Positions 47,707 to 57,960 of a DNA stretch of 64,000 bases are shown here, in pieces. The notes beneath the pieces were generated by a model. That model had not been told where the DNA came from and searched no databases. It saw only the letters and a list, made by a program, of their open reading frames with translations. The translations under genes and the position numbers were made by a program. How positions within the stretch are numbered: position 1 is the first letter of the stretch; every line of letters begins with the position of its first letter. This DNA comes from Thermoanaerobacter ethanolicus JW 200 (lineage in GTDB: Bacteria > Bacillota > Thermoanaerobacteria > Thermoanaerobacterales > Thermoanaerobacteraceae), in contig NZ_CP033580.1 in assembly GCF_003722315.1 (NCBI RefSeq), forward strand, positions 1,673,001 through 1,737,000. Direction: 5' to 3'.

Positions 47707-49866
47707 ATGTTGGACAAAGTGATAAATAGGATAAAAAAATACATGGGTGATGATGCAAATTTAGAGTTAATATACAAAGCTTATGACTTTGCTGTAAATG
47801 CCCATGAGGGCCAAATGAGAAACTCAGGAGAGCCATATATTGTTCATCCCATAGAAGTTGCATATATTTTGGCTGACCTGGAATTAGATATTACCACTAT
47901 TGCAGCAGGCCTTTTACATGATGTAATAGAAGACACAGATGTAACTTATGACCAATTAATGGAAAATTTTGGAAAAGAAATTGCTGATTTGGTTGATGGA
48001 GTTACAAAACTTGGTAAAATAGAATACAAGAGCAAAGTAGAGCAACAGGCAGAAAATATGAGAAAAATGCTTATAGCAATGGCAAAAGACATTAGAGTGA
48101 TACTCATAAAACTGGCTGACAGGCTTCACAACATGAGAACTCTCAAATATTTACCTCTTGACAAACAAAAAGAAAAAGCGGAAGAGACTTTAGAGATTTA
48201 TGCCCCTATTGCTCATCGCTTAGGAATATCTAAGATAAAATGGGAATTAGAAGACTTGTGTTTGAGATATTTGCATCCGGAGGAGTATTATGACCTCGTA
48301 GAAAAGGTTGCTGCCAAAAGAAAAGAAAGAGAAGAGTTTATACAAAATATCATAACTACAATTAAAGAGAAATTAAAAGAAATGGGAATACAAGCAGAAG
48401 TAGATGGGCGACCTAAACATTTTTACAGTATCTATAAAAAGATGAAAACGCAAAATAAAACTTTCGAGCAAATTTACGATTTGTTAGCAGTGAGGATAAT
48501 TGTTAACACCGTAAAAGACTGTTACGGCGTATTAGGAATTGTGCATACTTTATGGAAGCCAATTCCTGGAAGATTTAAAGATTATATCGCTATGCCAAAA
48601 CCTAATATGTATCAATCCCTTCATACTACAGTAATAGGTCCTAAAGGAGAACCTTTTGAAATACAAATAAGAACATGGGAGATGCACAAAACGGCAGAAT
48701 ACGGTATTGCAGCCCATTGGAAATATAAAGAGGGTAAGACTACAGAGGACGAATTTGACCAAAAGCTTTCTTGGCTTAGGCAGCTTTTAGAATGGCAGAA
48801 AGAGTTAAAAGATGCAAAAGAGTTTATGGAAACATTAAAAATTGATCTTTTTACAGATGAGGTTTTTGTCTTTACTCCTAAAGGGGATGTCATAAATCTT
48901 CCAGCGGGGTCTACTCCTATTGACTTTGCGTACAGCATACACACTGAAATAGGTCATCGATTAAATGGTGCTAAAGTAAACGGTAAAATAGTCCCTATAA
49001 ATTATCAATTAAAAAACGGTGATATTGTTGAGATATTAGTAAGTCCAAATAAAGACAGAGGTCCAAGTAGAGACTGGCTCCAGATTGTCAAAAGTTCTCA
49101 AGCGAGAAACAAAATCAGACAGTGGTTTAAAAAAGAAAAAAGAGAAGAAAATATCGCTCGCGGCGAGGAAATGTTAGAAAGAGACCTCAGGCGTCATGGA
49201 ATACAACCTGCTATGATAAAAAGTGAGATATGGGAGGAAGTGCTTAAAAAACTCAACATTCACACAATAGAGGATTTATATGCAACAATTGGTTATGGAG
49301 GGTTAACTTTAAATCAGGTAATACCGAGAATTAAAGAAGAAATCAAAAAATCTCAGAAAGAAATAGGTTTAAAGTCCGTTCCAATTGATAAGGCTGGAAA
49401 GAAAAAAGAGAAAACAGGCGGAACGGGGGTCATTGTAAAAGGTGTAGACAATGTAATGGTGAGGTTTGCAAAATGTTGTTCTCCTGTTCCGGGTGATGAA
49501 ATAATAGGTTATGTGACTAAAGGAAGGGGTATTTCTATTCACAGAAAAGATTGTCCCAATATAAAAGAATACCTTTTTGATAGGAACAAGATTGTAGAAG
49601 TAGAGTGGGATCAAGGTAAGAACATCGCTTATCAAGCTGATATACAGATTATGGCCAATGATAGATTTGGGCTTTTAACAGAAGTTACAAGTGTTCTTGC
49701 AGATGTAAAAATTGCTGTAAAAGCTGTCAATGCGAGAACAACGAGAGACAATATTGCAATTATAAACTTAACTTTAGAGATTACTTCAAAAGAGCAACTA
49801 GAAAAAGTTATGAATAAATTAAAAGCTTTAGAGGGAGTAATGGATGTTTACCGATTAAGTGCATAG
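47707..49866 (+). CDS. rel: bifunctional (p)ppGpp synthetase/hydrolase
   Basis: A 719-residue RSH enzyme of the stringent response. The HD hydrolase domain ([31 protein letters not shown]) is intact. The synthetase domain has [12 protein letters not shown] and [15 protein letters not shown] rather than ExDD marks a bifunctional enzyme. TGS domain ([22 protein letters not shown]) and a C-terminal ACT domain follow. ATG 47707 has AAGGTG; GTG 47698 overlaps that site. Confidence 0.96.
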   Translation: MLDKVINRIKKYMGDDANLELIYKAYDFAVNAHEGQMRNSGEPYIVHPIEVAYILADLELDITTIAAGLLHDVIEDTDVTYDQLMENFGKEIADLVDGVTKLGKIEYKSKVEQQAENMRKMLIAMAKDIRVILIKLADRLHNMRTLKYLPLDKQKEKAEETLEIYAPIAHRLGISKIKWELEDLCLRYLHPEEYYDLVEKVAAKRKEREEFIQNIITTIKEKLKEMGIQAEVDGRPKHFYSIYKKMKTQNKTFEQIYDLLAVRIIVNTVKDCYGVLGIVHTLWKPIPGRFKDYIAMPKPNMYQSLHTTVIGPKGEPFEIQIRTWEMHKTAEYGIAAHWKYKEGKTTEDEFDQKLSWLRQLLEWQKELKDAKEFMETLKIDLFTDEVFVFTPKGDVINLPAGSTPIDFAYSIHTEIGHRLNGAKVNGKIVPINYQLKNGDIVEILVSPNKDRGPSRDWLQIVKSSQARNKIRQWFKKEKREENIARGEEMLERDLRRHGIQPAMIKSEIWEEVLKKLNIHTIEDLYATIGYGGLTLNQVIPRIKEEIKKSQKEIGLKSVPIDKAGKKKEKTGGTGVIVKGVDNVMVRFAKCCSPVPGDEIIGYVTKGRGISIHRKDCPNIKEYLFDRNKIVEVEWDQGKNIAYQADIQIMANDRFGLLTEVTSVLADVKIAVKAVNARTTRDNIAIINLTLEITSKEQLEKVMNKLKALEGVMDVYRLSA

Positions 49867-49877
49867 AGGTGATTTTG

Positions 49878-50327
49878 TTGAGAGCAGTTGTTCAACGGGT
49901 GACTCGGGGAGAAGTTAGTGTAGATGGCCAAGTGATAGGTTCAATAGGGAAAGGATTTGTTGTTTTAGTAGGTATTTCTGTTGATGATACAGAAGAAGAC
50001 GTAGCCTATATGGCGGATAAAATAGTAAATTTGCGTGTTTTTGAAGATGAAGAGGGAAAAATGAATTTATCTCTTTTGGATGTAGGAGGGGAAATACTCC
50101 TCGTTTCTCAATTTACTTTGTTGGGGGATGTGAGAAAAGGGAGAAGGCCTAATTTCATGATGGCTCAAAAGCCGGAAGAGGCTTTGAAGTATTTTAATTT
50201 ATTAGTAAATGAGATTGAAAAAAGAGGTGTGAGTGTCAAAACAGGTAAATTTCAGGCCATGATGAAAGTATTAATTGAAAATGACGGGCCTGTTACTATA
50301 CTTATTGATTCTAAAAAAATATTTTAG
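49878..50327 (+). CDS. dtd: D-aminoacyl-tRNA deacylase
   Basis: A 149-residue enzyme that hydrolyses D-amino acids mis-attached to tRNA. The family start [13 protein letters not shown] fixes TTG 49878, with GAGGTGAT upstream; GTG 49869 is within that site. [17 protein letters not shown] holds the active-site Thr loop and the GPVTILID cis-Gly/Pro region is near the end. Confidence 0.95.
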   Translation: MRAVVQRVTRGEVSVDGQVIGSIGKGFVVLVGISVDDTEEDVAYMADKIVNLRVFEDEEGKMNLSLLDVGGEILLVSQFTLLGDVRKGRRPNFMMAQKPEEALKYFNLLVNEIEKRGVSVKTGKFQAMMKVLIENDGPVTILIDSKKIF

Positions 50328-50337
50328 GAGTGAGTTT

Positions 50338-50970
50338 ATGAAAATACAAAGGTATATGGTAGGACTTTATGGAGCCAATTGCTATATTGTTTCTGACGAA
50401 GAAGAGAGGGAAGCAATTGTAATAGACCCAGGGGAATATTCATCTGAAATACAAGATTATATTATTACTAACAATTTAAATGTAAAATATATTTTACTCA
50501 CACATGGGCATTTTGATCACATAGGTGGAGTAGAAGAGCTAAAAAAACTAACTCAAGCAAGAGTTGCCATTTCAAAAGAAGACGCTCCTATGCTTTTAGA
50601 CCCTAGTTTAAACTTATCTGAAATGGTCTATAAAAAAATACTATGCAATCCTGCAGATATTTTATTAAGTGACGGTGATACTTTAACTTTTGGAAAATAC
50701 AGCGTAGAAGTTATATACACCCCAGGGCACACAAAAGGAGGAGTGTGTTTTAAAATTAATAATGTATGTTTTACCGGCGATATCCTATTTAAAGGCTCTA
50801 TAGGAAGATACGATTTTCCAGGAGGAGATTTTTCTACTTTAATGGACTCTATAAAAAATAAACTTTTAGTTTTAGGAAATGATGTTACAATATACCCCGG
50901 TCATGGGGACTCTTCAACTATTGGCAAGGAAAAGAGACTTAATATGTTTTTAAGGGATTTGATGGAGTGA
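50338..50970 (+). CDS. metallo-beta-lactamase-fold hydrolase
   Basis: A 210-residue glyoxalase-II-like hydrolase. Metal ligands are in THGHFDHIGG, TPGHTKGGVC, FTGDILF and YPGHGDSST. Genes of this type regularly follow rel-dtd in Clostridia. The natural substrate is unknown (thioester or related ester). ATG 50338 has GGAGTGAG upstream; an earlier in-frame ATG (50275) lies inside dtd. Confidence 0.9.
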   Translation: MKIQRYMVGLYGANCYIVSDEEEREAIVIDPGEYSSEIQDYIITNNLNVKYILLTHGHFDHIGGVEELKKLTQARVAISKEDAPMLLDPSLNLSEMVYKKILCNPADILLSDGDTLTFGKYSVEVIYTPGHTKGGVCFKINNVCFTGDILFKGSIGRYDFPGGDFSTLMDSIKNKLLVLGNDVTIYPGHGDSSTIGKEKRLNMFLRDLME

Positions 50971-50971
50971 A

Positions 50972-51001
50972 AAAGCAAGAGGAGGTTATTCCTCTTGCTT
51001 T
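50972..51001. terminator. bidirectional terminator
   Basis: AAAGCAAGAGGA and TCCTCTTGCTTT form a perfect 12-bp stem with a 6-base loop between convergent units; it touches the permease stop codon. Confidence 0.9.
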
Positions 51002-52217
51002 ATTCATATCGTAATGCTACAATTGGGTCTAATTTGGCGGCTTTTTGTGCGGGATAGATTCCAAAGAATATCCCTACTGCTGTTGAGAAGAGAAAAGCGA
51101 TTAATATTGTATTTATTGAAAAGACTGGAGTTATATCAATAAAGGGCCCGACTATATTTGCTAAAATATACCCTAAGAAAATACCTATTGCTCCACCTAT
51201 AAGAGAAATTGTAACTGCTTCAATCAAAAACTGTGTCAATATGTCCTTTTGTCTTGCTCCTATTGCTTTTCTTATTCCTATTTCTCTTGTGCGCTCCGTT
51301 ACAGATACAAGCATTATATTCATAATCCCTATTCCACCGACTAAAAGAGAAATACCCGCAATGGCACCTATGACAGCTGTAAATATTCCTAATATTCTAT
51401 TAAATTCTTCCAAAAAACTTATGAAGTTTTCTGTCTTGTATTTGTTTTTGTTGTGATGTAATGATTCTATCAAACGCACGGCTTGGGAGGATGTTTCATC
51501 TAATTGGTTTTGGTTATAGGTCATTACGTAAATTTGCGAGATATTAACGTCTGGAAAAATTTTTTGTGCGTAAGTTATTGGAATTGCAGCTATTACAGGT
51601 ATTTGATCAGCTATTGACCCGCCTAAGCTTTTTAAATTTCCACTGTCAATGACGCCAATTATCTTTGCTGTGTCAAAGGAGGAATAGCTGCCTATTTTGA
51701 TGCTTTTTCCTACGCAATCTTCATAGCCAAAAAGTTCTTTTGCTGAGTCTTTATCGATAAGTATTACGTTTCTTCCTAAAAGAATATCTTTTTCATTTAA
51801 AAATCGTCCATAGATTACTTTTAAGTTAGAAACATTTCCATAATCAAAATCTGTAGCTATAAAAAGGGCTCTTTTAGTAACTTTGTCTGTTTTGGCAAGT
51901 CCCATTTTTTCTGCAATTGGCGCAGCGTATTTTACAGAAGACAATCTTTTTCTAATCATTTCTACATCTCTAATAGCTAATCTATCGCTATCTCTAATTT
52001 CTACGTCATTTCTTGTTTTAATAGAAAACACATTTACACCGATTTTTTCAAATTCACCTAATATAGCCTTTTGGCCACCTGCTCCTAAAGAGACAATTGT
52101 TATAACTGAAGCAATGCCTATTATAATTCCCAACATCGTTAAAAAAGCTCTCAATTTGTTACTCAATATGCTGTCAATTGCCACTTTTACTGCTTCCCAA
52201 ATATACATATTTATCAC
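51000..52217 (-). CDS. MacB-like ABC transporter permease
   Basis: A 405-residue permease. One N-terminal membrane segment (LRAFLTMLGIIIGIASV), a large extracellular MacB_PCD domain (about 45-245), and three C-terminal FtsX-type segments with SVTERTREIGIRKAIGA. It works with the ATPase and adaptor encoded just upstream. Such systems export macrolides, peptides or other toxic compounds. Confidence 0.92.
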   Translation of the reverse strand: MINMYIWEAVKVAIDSILSNKLRAFLTMLGIIIGIASVITIVSLGAGGQKAILGEFEKIGVNVFSIKTRNDVEIRDSDRLAIRDVEMIRKRLSSVKYAAPIAEKMGLAKTDKVTKRALFIATDFDYGNVSNLKVIYGRFLNEKDILLGRNVILIDKDSAKELFGYEDCVGKSIKIGSYSSFDTAKIIGVIDSGNLKSLGGSIADQIPVIAAIPITYAQKIFPDVNISQIYVMTYNQNQLDETSSQAVRLIESLHHNKNKYKTENFISFLEEFNRILGIFTAVIGAIAGISLLVGGIGIMNIMLVSVTERTREIGIRKAIGARQKDILTQFLIEAVTISLIGGAIGIFLGYILANIVGPFIDITPVFSINTILIAFLFSTAVGIFFGIYPAQKAAKLDPIVALRYE

Positions 52218-52220
52218 CTG

Positions 52221-52913
52221 CTAATAAGTTATTCTGTTTGGAACAAGCGTATCTTCTATAATATTTCCATCTCTTAAGCGGACTATCCTTTTTGCATGAT
52301 TTGCAATATCTTGCTCATGTGTAACCATTACTATTGTAGTACCCGATTCATTGAGTTGATAAAAGATTTTCATTATTTCAATGCTAGAAGCTGTGTCAAG
52401 ATTTCCTGTTGGTTCGTCTGCTAGCAAAAAAGAAGGATTCATCACAATAGCACGGGCAATAGCAACTCTTTGCTGCTGCCCTCCTGATAGCTCATTAGGT
52501 TTGTGGTGTATTCTTTCACTTAATCCCACTATTTCTAAAGCTCTTAGGGCTCTTTGCCTTCGTTCTTTTGATGGTATTTTGGCGTACAACATTGGCAGTT
52601 CTACATTTGCCAGTGCGTTCAATTTGCTCAAAAGGTTAAAAGATTGAAAGACAAATCCTATCTGACGATTTCTCAAATAAGCTAACTGGTCATCGCTTAG
52701 GGTTGATACTTCAGTTCCATTGAGTTTATAACTTCCAGATGTAGGTTTATCTAAAAGGCCTATAATGTTCATTAAAGTGGATTTGCCAGAGCCAGAAGGA
52801 CCGACAATTGCTACATATTCACCTTTATCTATTTTTAAAGATACGCCTTTTAATGCATCAACTTGTATCTTTCCAAGATTGTACACCTTTTTTACATTGC
52901 TTAGCTCAATCAT
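52221..52913 (-). CDS. MacB/LolD-like ABC transporter ATPase
   Basis: A 230-residue ATPase: Walker [11 protein letters not shown]-loop FVFQSFNLL, signature [14 protein letters not shown], Walker [13 protein letters not shown] and switch VTHEQDIA. The family GLLDKPTSG segment is present. The start overlaps the adaptor stop by one base, and the permease follows 3 bases after its stop. Confidence 0.94.
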   Translation of the reverse strand: MIELSNVKKVYNLGKIQVDALKGVSLKIDKGEYVAIVGPSGSGKSTLMNIIGLLDKPTSGSYKLNGTEVSTLSDDQLAYLRNRQIGFVFQSFNLLSKLNALANVELPMLYAKIPSKERRQRALRALEIVGLSERIHHKPNELSGGQQQRVAIARAIVMNPSFLLADEPTGNLDTASSIEIMKIFYQLNESGTTIVMVTHEQDIANHAKRIVRLRDGNIIEDTLVPNRITY

Positions 52914-54094
52914 CAGTCCTTCCCGCCCTTTACGCTAACTTTTGTGCCATCTTCGATAGAACTGGTGGGGTTTAGTATGACTTTTTCACCAACATTTACT
53001 CCACTTATGATTTCTGTCTCTAGATCAGAAGCGAGACCGGTTTTTACTTTCTTTTGTTTAGCTATGCCATTTTCTACTACATACACAAATTCATTGCCAT
53101 TTTTATCGCTTACGATTGCTTCTGATGGAACTTTTATTGTATCTTTCTTTTCGCCAATTTTTATATCAACATCCACGTTAAAACCGGGCTTTATTGTGCC
53201 ATCATTGTTTAAAAGGTCCACATAGACTTTTACTACATTATCTCCTCCTGTTTGAGTAATTACTTTTGTTGCAGTAGGACTCACTTTGCTGACTACTCCT
53301 TCAAAAGTTTTATCTGCAAAATGTATGTAGGCTTTTTGCCCTTCTTTTAAATTTACCGCATCATAAGGGTTTACATCAAGTGCAATTTGCAAGTTGTTTA
53401 AGTCTTCTACTGCAATTGCAGGAAATTGAGAGGAGGTAAAATAGCTATTATCTTTGGCATTTACTATGGTTACTGTCCCATCAAATTCAGCAATAACATA
53501 TTTTTGCTGTTTATACATATTTTGCTTTATATTTTTGAGATTTAATTCTGCAATTTCTACTTGTTTTTGTTGGAGTTTTATTTGGTCGTCAAGGCTAAGA
53601 GAAGAAGTTTGTATCTGAGAAGTGGAGGGTTGTTGTACTGTACTTTCTCCCGAAGGGAGTTGTTGTGGCAAAGAGGTATTTGGAATTTGAGCTGCGACTT
53701 GGGATTGTTGTGACTGTTTTTCTTTTAATTTTTTTAATGCATCCAGTTGCATTTGCGCCATTTCCAGTTGTTTTTGTGCAATTTGATATTGTATAGATAA
53801 ATCTTGTGTTTCTAATTCTAGAAGTTTATCTCCTTTTTTTACATTATCTCCAACGGATACATAGACTTTTAAAACTTTAGTGGGAGATAATATGTAATAT
53901 TCTTGTTTGGACTTTGATTCTACTACTCCTGTGGTAGAGAATAAAGAAACTATATCACCTTTTTCAACTTTAGCAGCATTTACCTCTACAGTGGAAGCAG
54001 AGTTTTTGTTTTTTATAGAGATTGCATAAACGGTAGAAGCCACAATTGCTAATATGACTAAGACTATTAAAAACGTTTTTACACTGTTTTTCAT
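52913..54094 (-). CDS. efflux adaptor (HlyD/MacA-like membrane fusion protein)
   Basis: A 393-residue adaptor anchored by an N-terminal membrane segment (about 7-26). Barrel-sandwich halves flank a coiled-coil hairpin (about 95-200) that includes a Gln/Ser-rich insert, then a beta-barrel ([22 protein letters not shown]) and a C-terminal [19 protein letters not shown] segment. In a Gram-positive it bridges the permease to the wall side rather than to an outer membrane. Confidence 0.9.
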   Translation of the reverse strand: MKNSVKTFLIVLVILAIVASTVYAISIKNKNSASTVEVNAAKVEKGDIVSLFSTTGVVESKSKQEYYILSPTKVLKVYVSVGDNVKKGDKLLELETQDLSIQYQIAQKQLEMAQMQLDALKKLKEKQSQQSQVAAQIPNTSLPQQLPSGESTVQQPSTSQIQTSSLSLDDQIKLQQKQVEIAELNLKNIKQNMYKQQKYVIAEFDGTVTIVNAKDNSYFTSSQFPAIAVEDLNNLQIALDVNPYDAVNLKEGQKAYIHFADKTFEGVVSKVSPTATKVITQTGGDNVVKVYVDLLNNDGTIKPGFNVDVDIKIGEKKDTIKVPSEAIVSDKNGNEFVYVVENGIAKQKKVKTGLASDLETEIISGVNVGEKVILNPTSSIEDGTKVSVKGGKD

Positions 54095-54112
54095 AAAGCA
54101 CCACCTTCAAAA

Positions 54113-54553
54113 TTATAGTTCTTCTTTAATTTTTTGCAATATGCTTTTTAATGTTTCTATTTCTTGGGGAGAGAGTTTTTCAAAAATTGGCTGTAAAACT
54201 TTCATTCTAAAGTCTACTAAATGTTTATATATATCTTCTCCTTTTTTTGTTAAAGAAATTTGTATTTTTCTTCTATCTTCTAAATCAAAGTCCCTTTGAA
54301 CTAAACCTTTTTCTACAAGTTTATCTACTATACTTGTAAGGGTACTGGGAGAAATATCTAGTTCTGAGGCAATATCTTTCATGTATATTGGAGTATTTTT
54401 ATTCTCACTTAAAACCATTATTACTTGTTGTTCTCCAATTGTGAGGTCTTTTTGAAATTCAGAGAGGTTGTTTGCTCTCAATTGGTTGTTGAGTTTTTGT
54501 CTAATTGTACGCAACAAATCATATAAAAGCTTACTATCGCAATCCTTGTTCAT
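54113..54553 (-). CDS. MarR family transcriptional regulator
   Basis: A 146-residue winged-helix regulator. Recognition region MKDIASELDISPSTLTSIVDKL and wing DRRKIQISLTKKG are typical of MarR. It is the first gene of the efflux operon, so it probably represses the operon until a toxic ligand binds. GGGGTGA precedes its ATG. An IS4-type element ends 29 bases upstream and has displaced the native promoter. Confidence 0.92.
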   Translation of the reverse strand: MNKDCDSKLLYDLLRTIRQKLNNQLRANNLSEFQKDLTIGEQQVIMVLSENKNTPIYMKDIASELDISPSTLTSIVDKLVEKGLVQRDFDLEDRRKIQISLTKKGEDIYKHLVDFRMKVLQPIFEKLSPQEIETLKSILQKIKEEL

Positions 54554-54582
54554 AAAGTTTCACCCCAAAAATTTTCAATATA

Positions 54583-56228
54583 TAGACTTGTGCAAAATTC
54601 AGAAGCCTTAATTTAAGCCATTCTACAGACATACTTTTTTCCTATCACTCTTGAATTTTTTATCTTTTATGTAGGATTTCCCCTCCCATTTGTCGAATTA
54701 TTATATATACACTATAAAAAATTTTTTAAGAAGGAGGAAATTCTACATGTACCAGCTTCAATTGCTTTTAAATATACCTGAACTCTTTACCTCTCAGTCT
54801 AAAATTGATTTCTATTCTTCTATGTTTGAAAATCTTGACCTGTCTTCAATACCTGAATTCCCTTCCTCTAGTCCTGGCCGTAAGGGTTATTCTCACCATG
54901 CACTTTTTAGAGCTTTTATTGTCATGAAAGCTGAAAGATTCGGCACAATTTCTGACCTTTTAGATTATCTCCGCAATAATCTTATCATTGCTCATCTTTG
55001 TGGCTTCGACATTTCTAAACCTCTTCCTTCTTATTGGACTTTTCGCCGTTTTATTAATGACTTCTCTCATGATTATTTGACCTCTATTTTTCAAAATCAG
55101 GTCAATATCCTCAAAAATATGGGTATTATCTCCGGTGAGTTTATTTCCATGGATTCTACCCCTATTAAAGCTAACACTAAGTTAAATAACCCTAAGTCTT
55201 TTTCTAAAAATAAATTCTCTAAAGATAATCAGCCTAAGTCAGATAAGGATTGTAAATTAGGCGTTTATTCTGCTTCTAACGATTCTTCTAATAAACGCTA
55301 TAAGTTTTATTGGGGCTATAAAAATCACATTATTGTTGATGCTATCTCTGGTTTACCCATCGCTGAAACTACTACCCCCGCTGATGCCCCTGATTTTGAA
55401 GCCGCTTTATCTTTGCTTGAGAAGACTAATAAGTGGTTTAACCTTAAGTATGTTAATTTTATTGCTGATAAAGGCTATGATGTTAAGAAACTTTATAATT
55501 ATGTTAGAAATATTCTCCACGGTCATTGCTTTATTCCTCTTAACAAGCGTAATTCTAAAAATCCCCCTCTGACTGATGATGGTTATATGGTCTGTGAAGC
55601 GGGTATTAAAATGCTTAAAGATGGCAAGCAATATTTTGATGGTTTTATTAAGCAAAAATTTGTTTGCAAGTTCTGTAATTCTAAGGATGATTCTGCCTGC
55701 CCTATAAATCATCCTAAATATTTTAATGGCAAAAAGCATAGAGGCTGTACTAAGTATGCTATTATATCTTCTGATTATAGGTCCTCTATTAATAGAGACT
55801 CCCTATATTTTAAGGCCGTCTACAAATTGAGAATTGAATCAGAAAGATATAATTCCCGCTTTAAAGCTCTGGATTTTGAAAAGGCTTATGTTAGAAATAT
55901 TAATTCTGTGAGCAACCTTAATACTTTTGGCCATATTACTTTGCTTACTGTCGCTATTGTAGCTATTAAATTGGGCAAATATGATGAGTTTAGATCTCTT
56001 GTTGCTTTGATGCAATCGGCCTAATTTTTATTGAATCTATTTCATGCCATTTTTTAACATTTGACTTCTACAGGATATTTATGCCCTTTTTTAGCTCCTC
56101 TTTTTGTCTTTTCTTTTCCCTTACCACTTCCTTTATGTTTGATTGTCAGTGTTGATTACTATATATTGTATGTAATACATATTTTGGTTTTTGATTATGA
56201 TTATTTTAATTAATTTTGCACATCCCTA
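54583..56228 (+). mobile_element. IS4-type insertion sequence, copy E (1646 bp)
   Basis: The ends are TAGACTTGTGCAAAATT and the complement of TAGGGATGTGCAAAATT. The 11-bp duplication TTTTCAATATA lies at 54572-54582 and 56229-56239. It is the same element as 613-2259. It separates the marR operon from the hisS T-box promoter. The last 200 bases (56025-56228) after the transposase contain no gene. Confidence 0.94.
54747..56024 (+). CDS. IS4-superfamily DDE transposase (copy E)
   Basis: A 425-residue transposase, intact, with SMDSTPIK, FIADKGYD and the Y-x2-R-x3-E-x6-K signature in the segment starting YKLRIESE. ATG 54747 follows AAGGAGG. Its N-terminal part is identical to the fragment at 15509-15973, so these two derive from one recent lineage. 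Confidence 0.92.
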   Translation: MYQLQLLLNIPELFTSQSKIDFYSSMFENLDLSSIPEFPSSSPGRKGYSHHALFRAFIVMKAERFGTISDLLDYLRNNLIIAHLCGFDISKPLPSYWTFRRFINDFSHDYLTSIFQNQVNILKNMGIISGEFISMDSTPIKANTKLNNPKSFSKNKFSKDNQPKSDKDCKLGVYSASNDSSNKRYKFYWGYKNHIIVDAISGLPIAETTTPADAPDFEAALSLLEKTNKWFNLKYVNFIADKGYDVKKLYNYVRNILHGHCFIPLNKRNSKNPPLTDDGYMVCEAGIKMLKDGKQYFDGFIKQKFVCKFCNSKDDSACPINHPKYFNGKKHRGCTKYAIISSDYRSSINRDSLYFKAVYKLRIESERYNSRFKALDFEKAYVRNINSVSNLNTFGHITLLTVAIVAIKLGKYDEFRSLVALMQSA

Positions 56229-56374
56229 TTTTCAATATAAAATATTTTGTATATAAAAATATTAACTCACTAAAATTTTTTTGTCAATAGCTGGGTGAGA
56301 TATTATAAAAGTATAAAAAAGACATTGTAGAACAATGCCCAATTAGCGATAAAAATATAAAAAGATAATTGTGA

Positions 56375-56404
56375 TTGACAGCTAATAATAGTATAATGTA
56401 TAAT
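56375..56404 (+). promoter_or_regulatory. promoter of the hisS-aspS operon
   Basis: Consensus TTGACA (56375-56380) and TATAAT (56399-56404) are 18 bases apart. It precedes the T-box leader and lies 136 bases beyond the IS duplication, so it is intact. Confidence 0.85.
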
Positions 56405-56412
56405 ATCAAATA

Positions 56413-56648
56413 AAATGAGGGATAAATGCGATGACCAGGAGAGTAGCAATAGCAGGTATACAGGGAGAAGATACCGCGACTGAGAGTATCTTTATACTTA
56501 TGCTATTGTGAATGACACCTGTGAGCAGACCAGTCGATAATGTAGGCTGGCTCCGTGAACCTGCGTTAAGGGAATGAGTCCAAATCAGGGTGGCACCACG
56601 GGATTTAACCTCTCGTCCCTGCAAATTGTTGCAGACGAGGGGTTTTTA
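56413..56648 (+). ncRNA. T-box leader of hisS-aspS
   Basis: The T-box motif AGGGTGGCACCACGGG is at 56587-56602. The terminator (56609-56648) has stem CCTCTCGTC... pairing with GACGAGGGG and a T5 run. Stem I pairs GCAATAGCA-type sequence near 56456 with TGCTATTG near 56501. GAC at 56478-56480 is a candidate specifier (Asp); His (CAC/CAU) would be the alternative, and I did not fold it. Uncharged tRNA binding would favour antitermination. Confidence 0.92.
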
Positions 56649-56689
56649 AATGTATAAAGTTTTTACAAAATGTAAAAGGAGTTGGTAAA

Positions 56690-57946
56690 ATGCTTACAAA
56701 AGCGCCAAGAGGGACAAAGGACATTCTCCCTTCAGAATCATATAAATGGCAATATATAGAAGGACTCATAAGGGAGATATGTGATGTTTACGGTTTTAAA
56801 GAGATAAGAACGCCTGGCTTTGAACATACTGAGTTGTTTTTAAGGGGAGTAGGGGAATCAACCGACATTGTGAGAAAAGAGATGTACACTTTTACTGATA
56901 AAGGTGGGAGAAGCATTACTTTAAAGGCTGAAGGTACTTCTCCAGCTGTAAGAGCTTTTATAGAGCACAATTTGTACGCAGAAACACAGCCTACCAAATT
57001 GTACTATATAACTCCTGTTTACAGATATGAAAGGCCTCAATCAGGAAGGTTAAGAGAACATCACCAATTTGGAGTAGAAATTTTTGGTGCTAAAAGCGCT
57101 TCTGCAGATGCAGAAGTTATAAGTGTTGCTATGACTTTATTAAAAAAATTAGGGCTTAATAATTTGGAGCTTAGAATAAACAGTATAGGATGTCCTGTTT
57201 GTAGAAAAAATTATAATAAAGTACTTAAGGATTTTTTAAGGGACAATTTGGAGTATTTGTGTGATGACTGTAAAGTCAGATATGAGATAAATCCTTTGAG
57301 GGTGTTGGATTGCAAAGTAGAAAGTTGTCAGAGGATAACCAAAGATGCCCCTCTCATTACAGATTATTTGTGTGATGATTGCAAAAGTCATTTTGAAGAG
57401 CTACAAAAGTATTTAGATATAATGGGCTATGATTATATAATTGACCCCAGAATTGTGAGAGGACTTGATTATTATACCAAAACTGCTTTTGAAATAATTT
57501 CAAAAGACATCGGAGCTCAGGGGACTGTATGCGGTGGAGGAAGGTATGATGGCCTTATAGAAGAATGCGGAGGGCCTTCTATGCCGGGAGTAGGTTTTGG
57601 AATGGGGTTAGAGAGGCTCCTTATTACATTAGAGCAAAATGGCATTGAGATTCCTAAACCTGAAGGTGTAGACTTGTTTATAGCTTATGTTGGGGAAGAA
57701 GCAAAATTATTTACTTTTGCCCTTGCTAATAAACTGCGATTTAATGGATTAAAAGTAGAAAGAGATAACATGGATAGAAGTTTAAAAGCACAAATGAAGT
57801 ACGCAAATAAGCTTAATGCGAAATTTGCTATTGTAATAGGAGAAGAAGAGATGAAGGAAAACAAAGTTAAATTAAAGGATATGAGAGTTGGAAGCGAAGT
57901 AGAAATATCCATTGATGAGATAGAACAAAGGATAAAAAATATATAA
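56690..57946 (+). CDS. hisS: histidyl-tRNA synthetase
   Basis: A 418-residue class II synthetase: motif 1 RTPGFEHTELF, motif 2 YRYERPQSGRLREHHQFG, HisA motifs RGLDYYTKTAFE and GGGRYDGLIEECGG, motif 3 GFGMGLERLL and a C-terminal anticodon-binding domain. AAAGGAG precedes ATG 56690. A Cys cluster (CPVCRK, CDDCK, CDDCK) at 173-230 is an insertion seen in part of the family. Confidence 0.97.
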   Translation: MLTKAPRGTKDILPSESYKWQYIEGLIREICDVYGFKEIRTPGFEHTELFLRGVGESTDIVRKEMYTFTDKGGRSITLKAEGTSPAVRAFIEHNLYAETQPTKLYYITPVYRYERPQSGRLREHHQFGVEIFGAKSASADAEVISVAMTLLKKLGLNNLELRINSIGCPVCRKNYNKVLKDFLRDNLEYLCDDCKVRYEINPLRVLDCKVESCQRITKDAPLITDYLCDDCKSHFEELQKYLDIMGYDYIIDPRIVRGLDYYTKTAFEIISKDIGAQGTVCGGGRYDGLIEECGGPSMPGVGFGMGLERLLITLEQNGIEIPKPEGVDLFIAYVGEEAKLFTFALANKLRFNGLKVERDNMDRSLKAQMKYANKLNAKFAIVIGEEEMKENKVKLKDMRVGSEVEISIDEIEQRIKNI

Positions 57947-57960
57947 ACGGAGGGAGTTAA

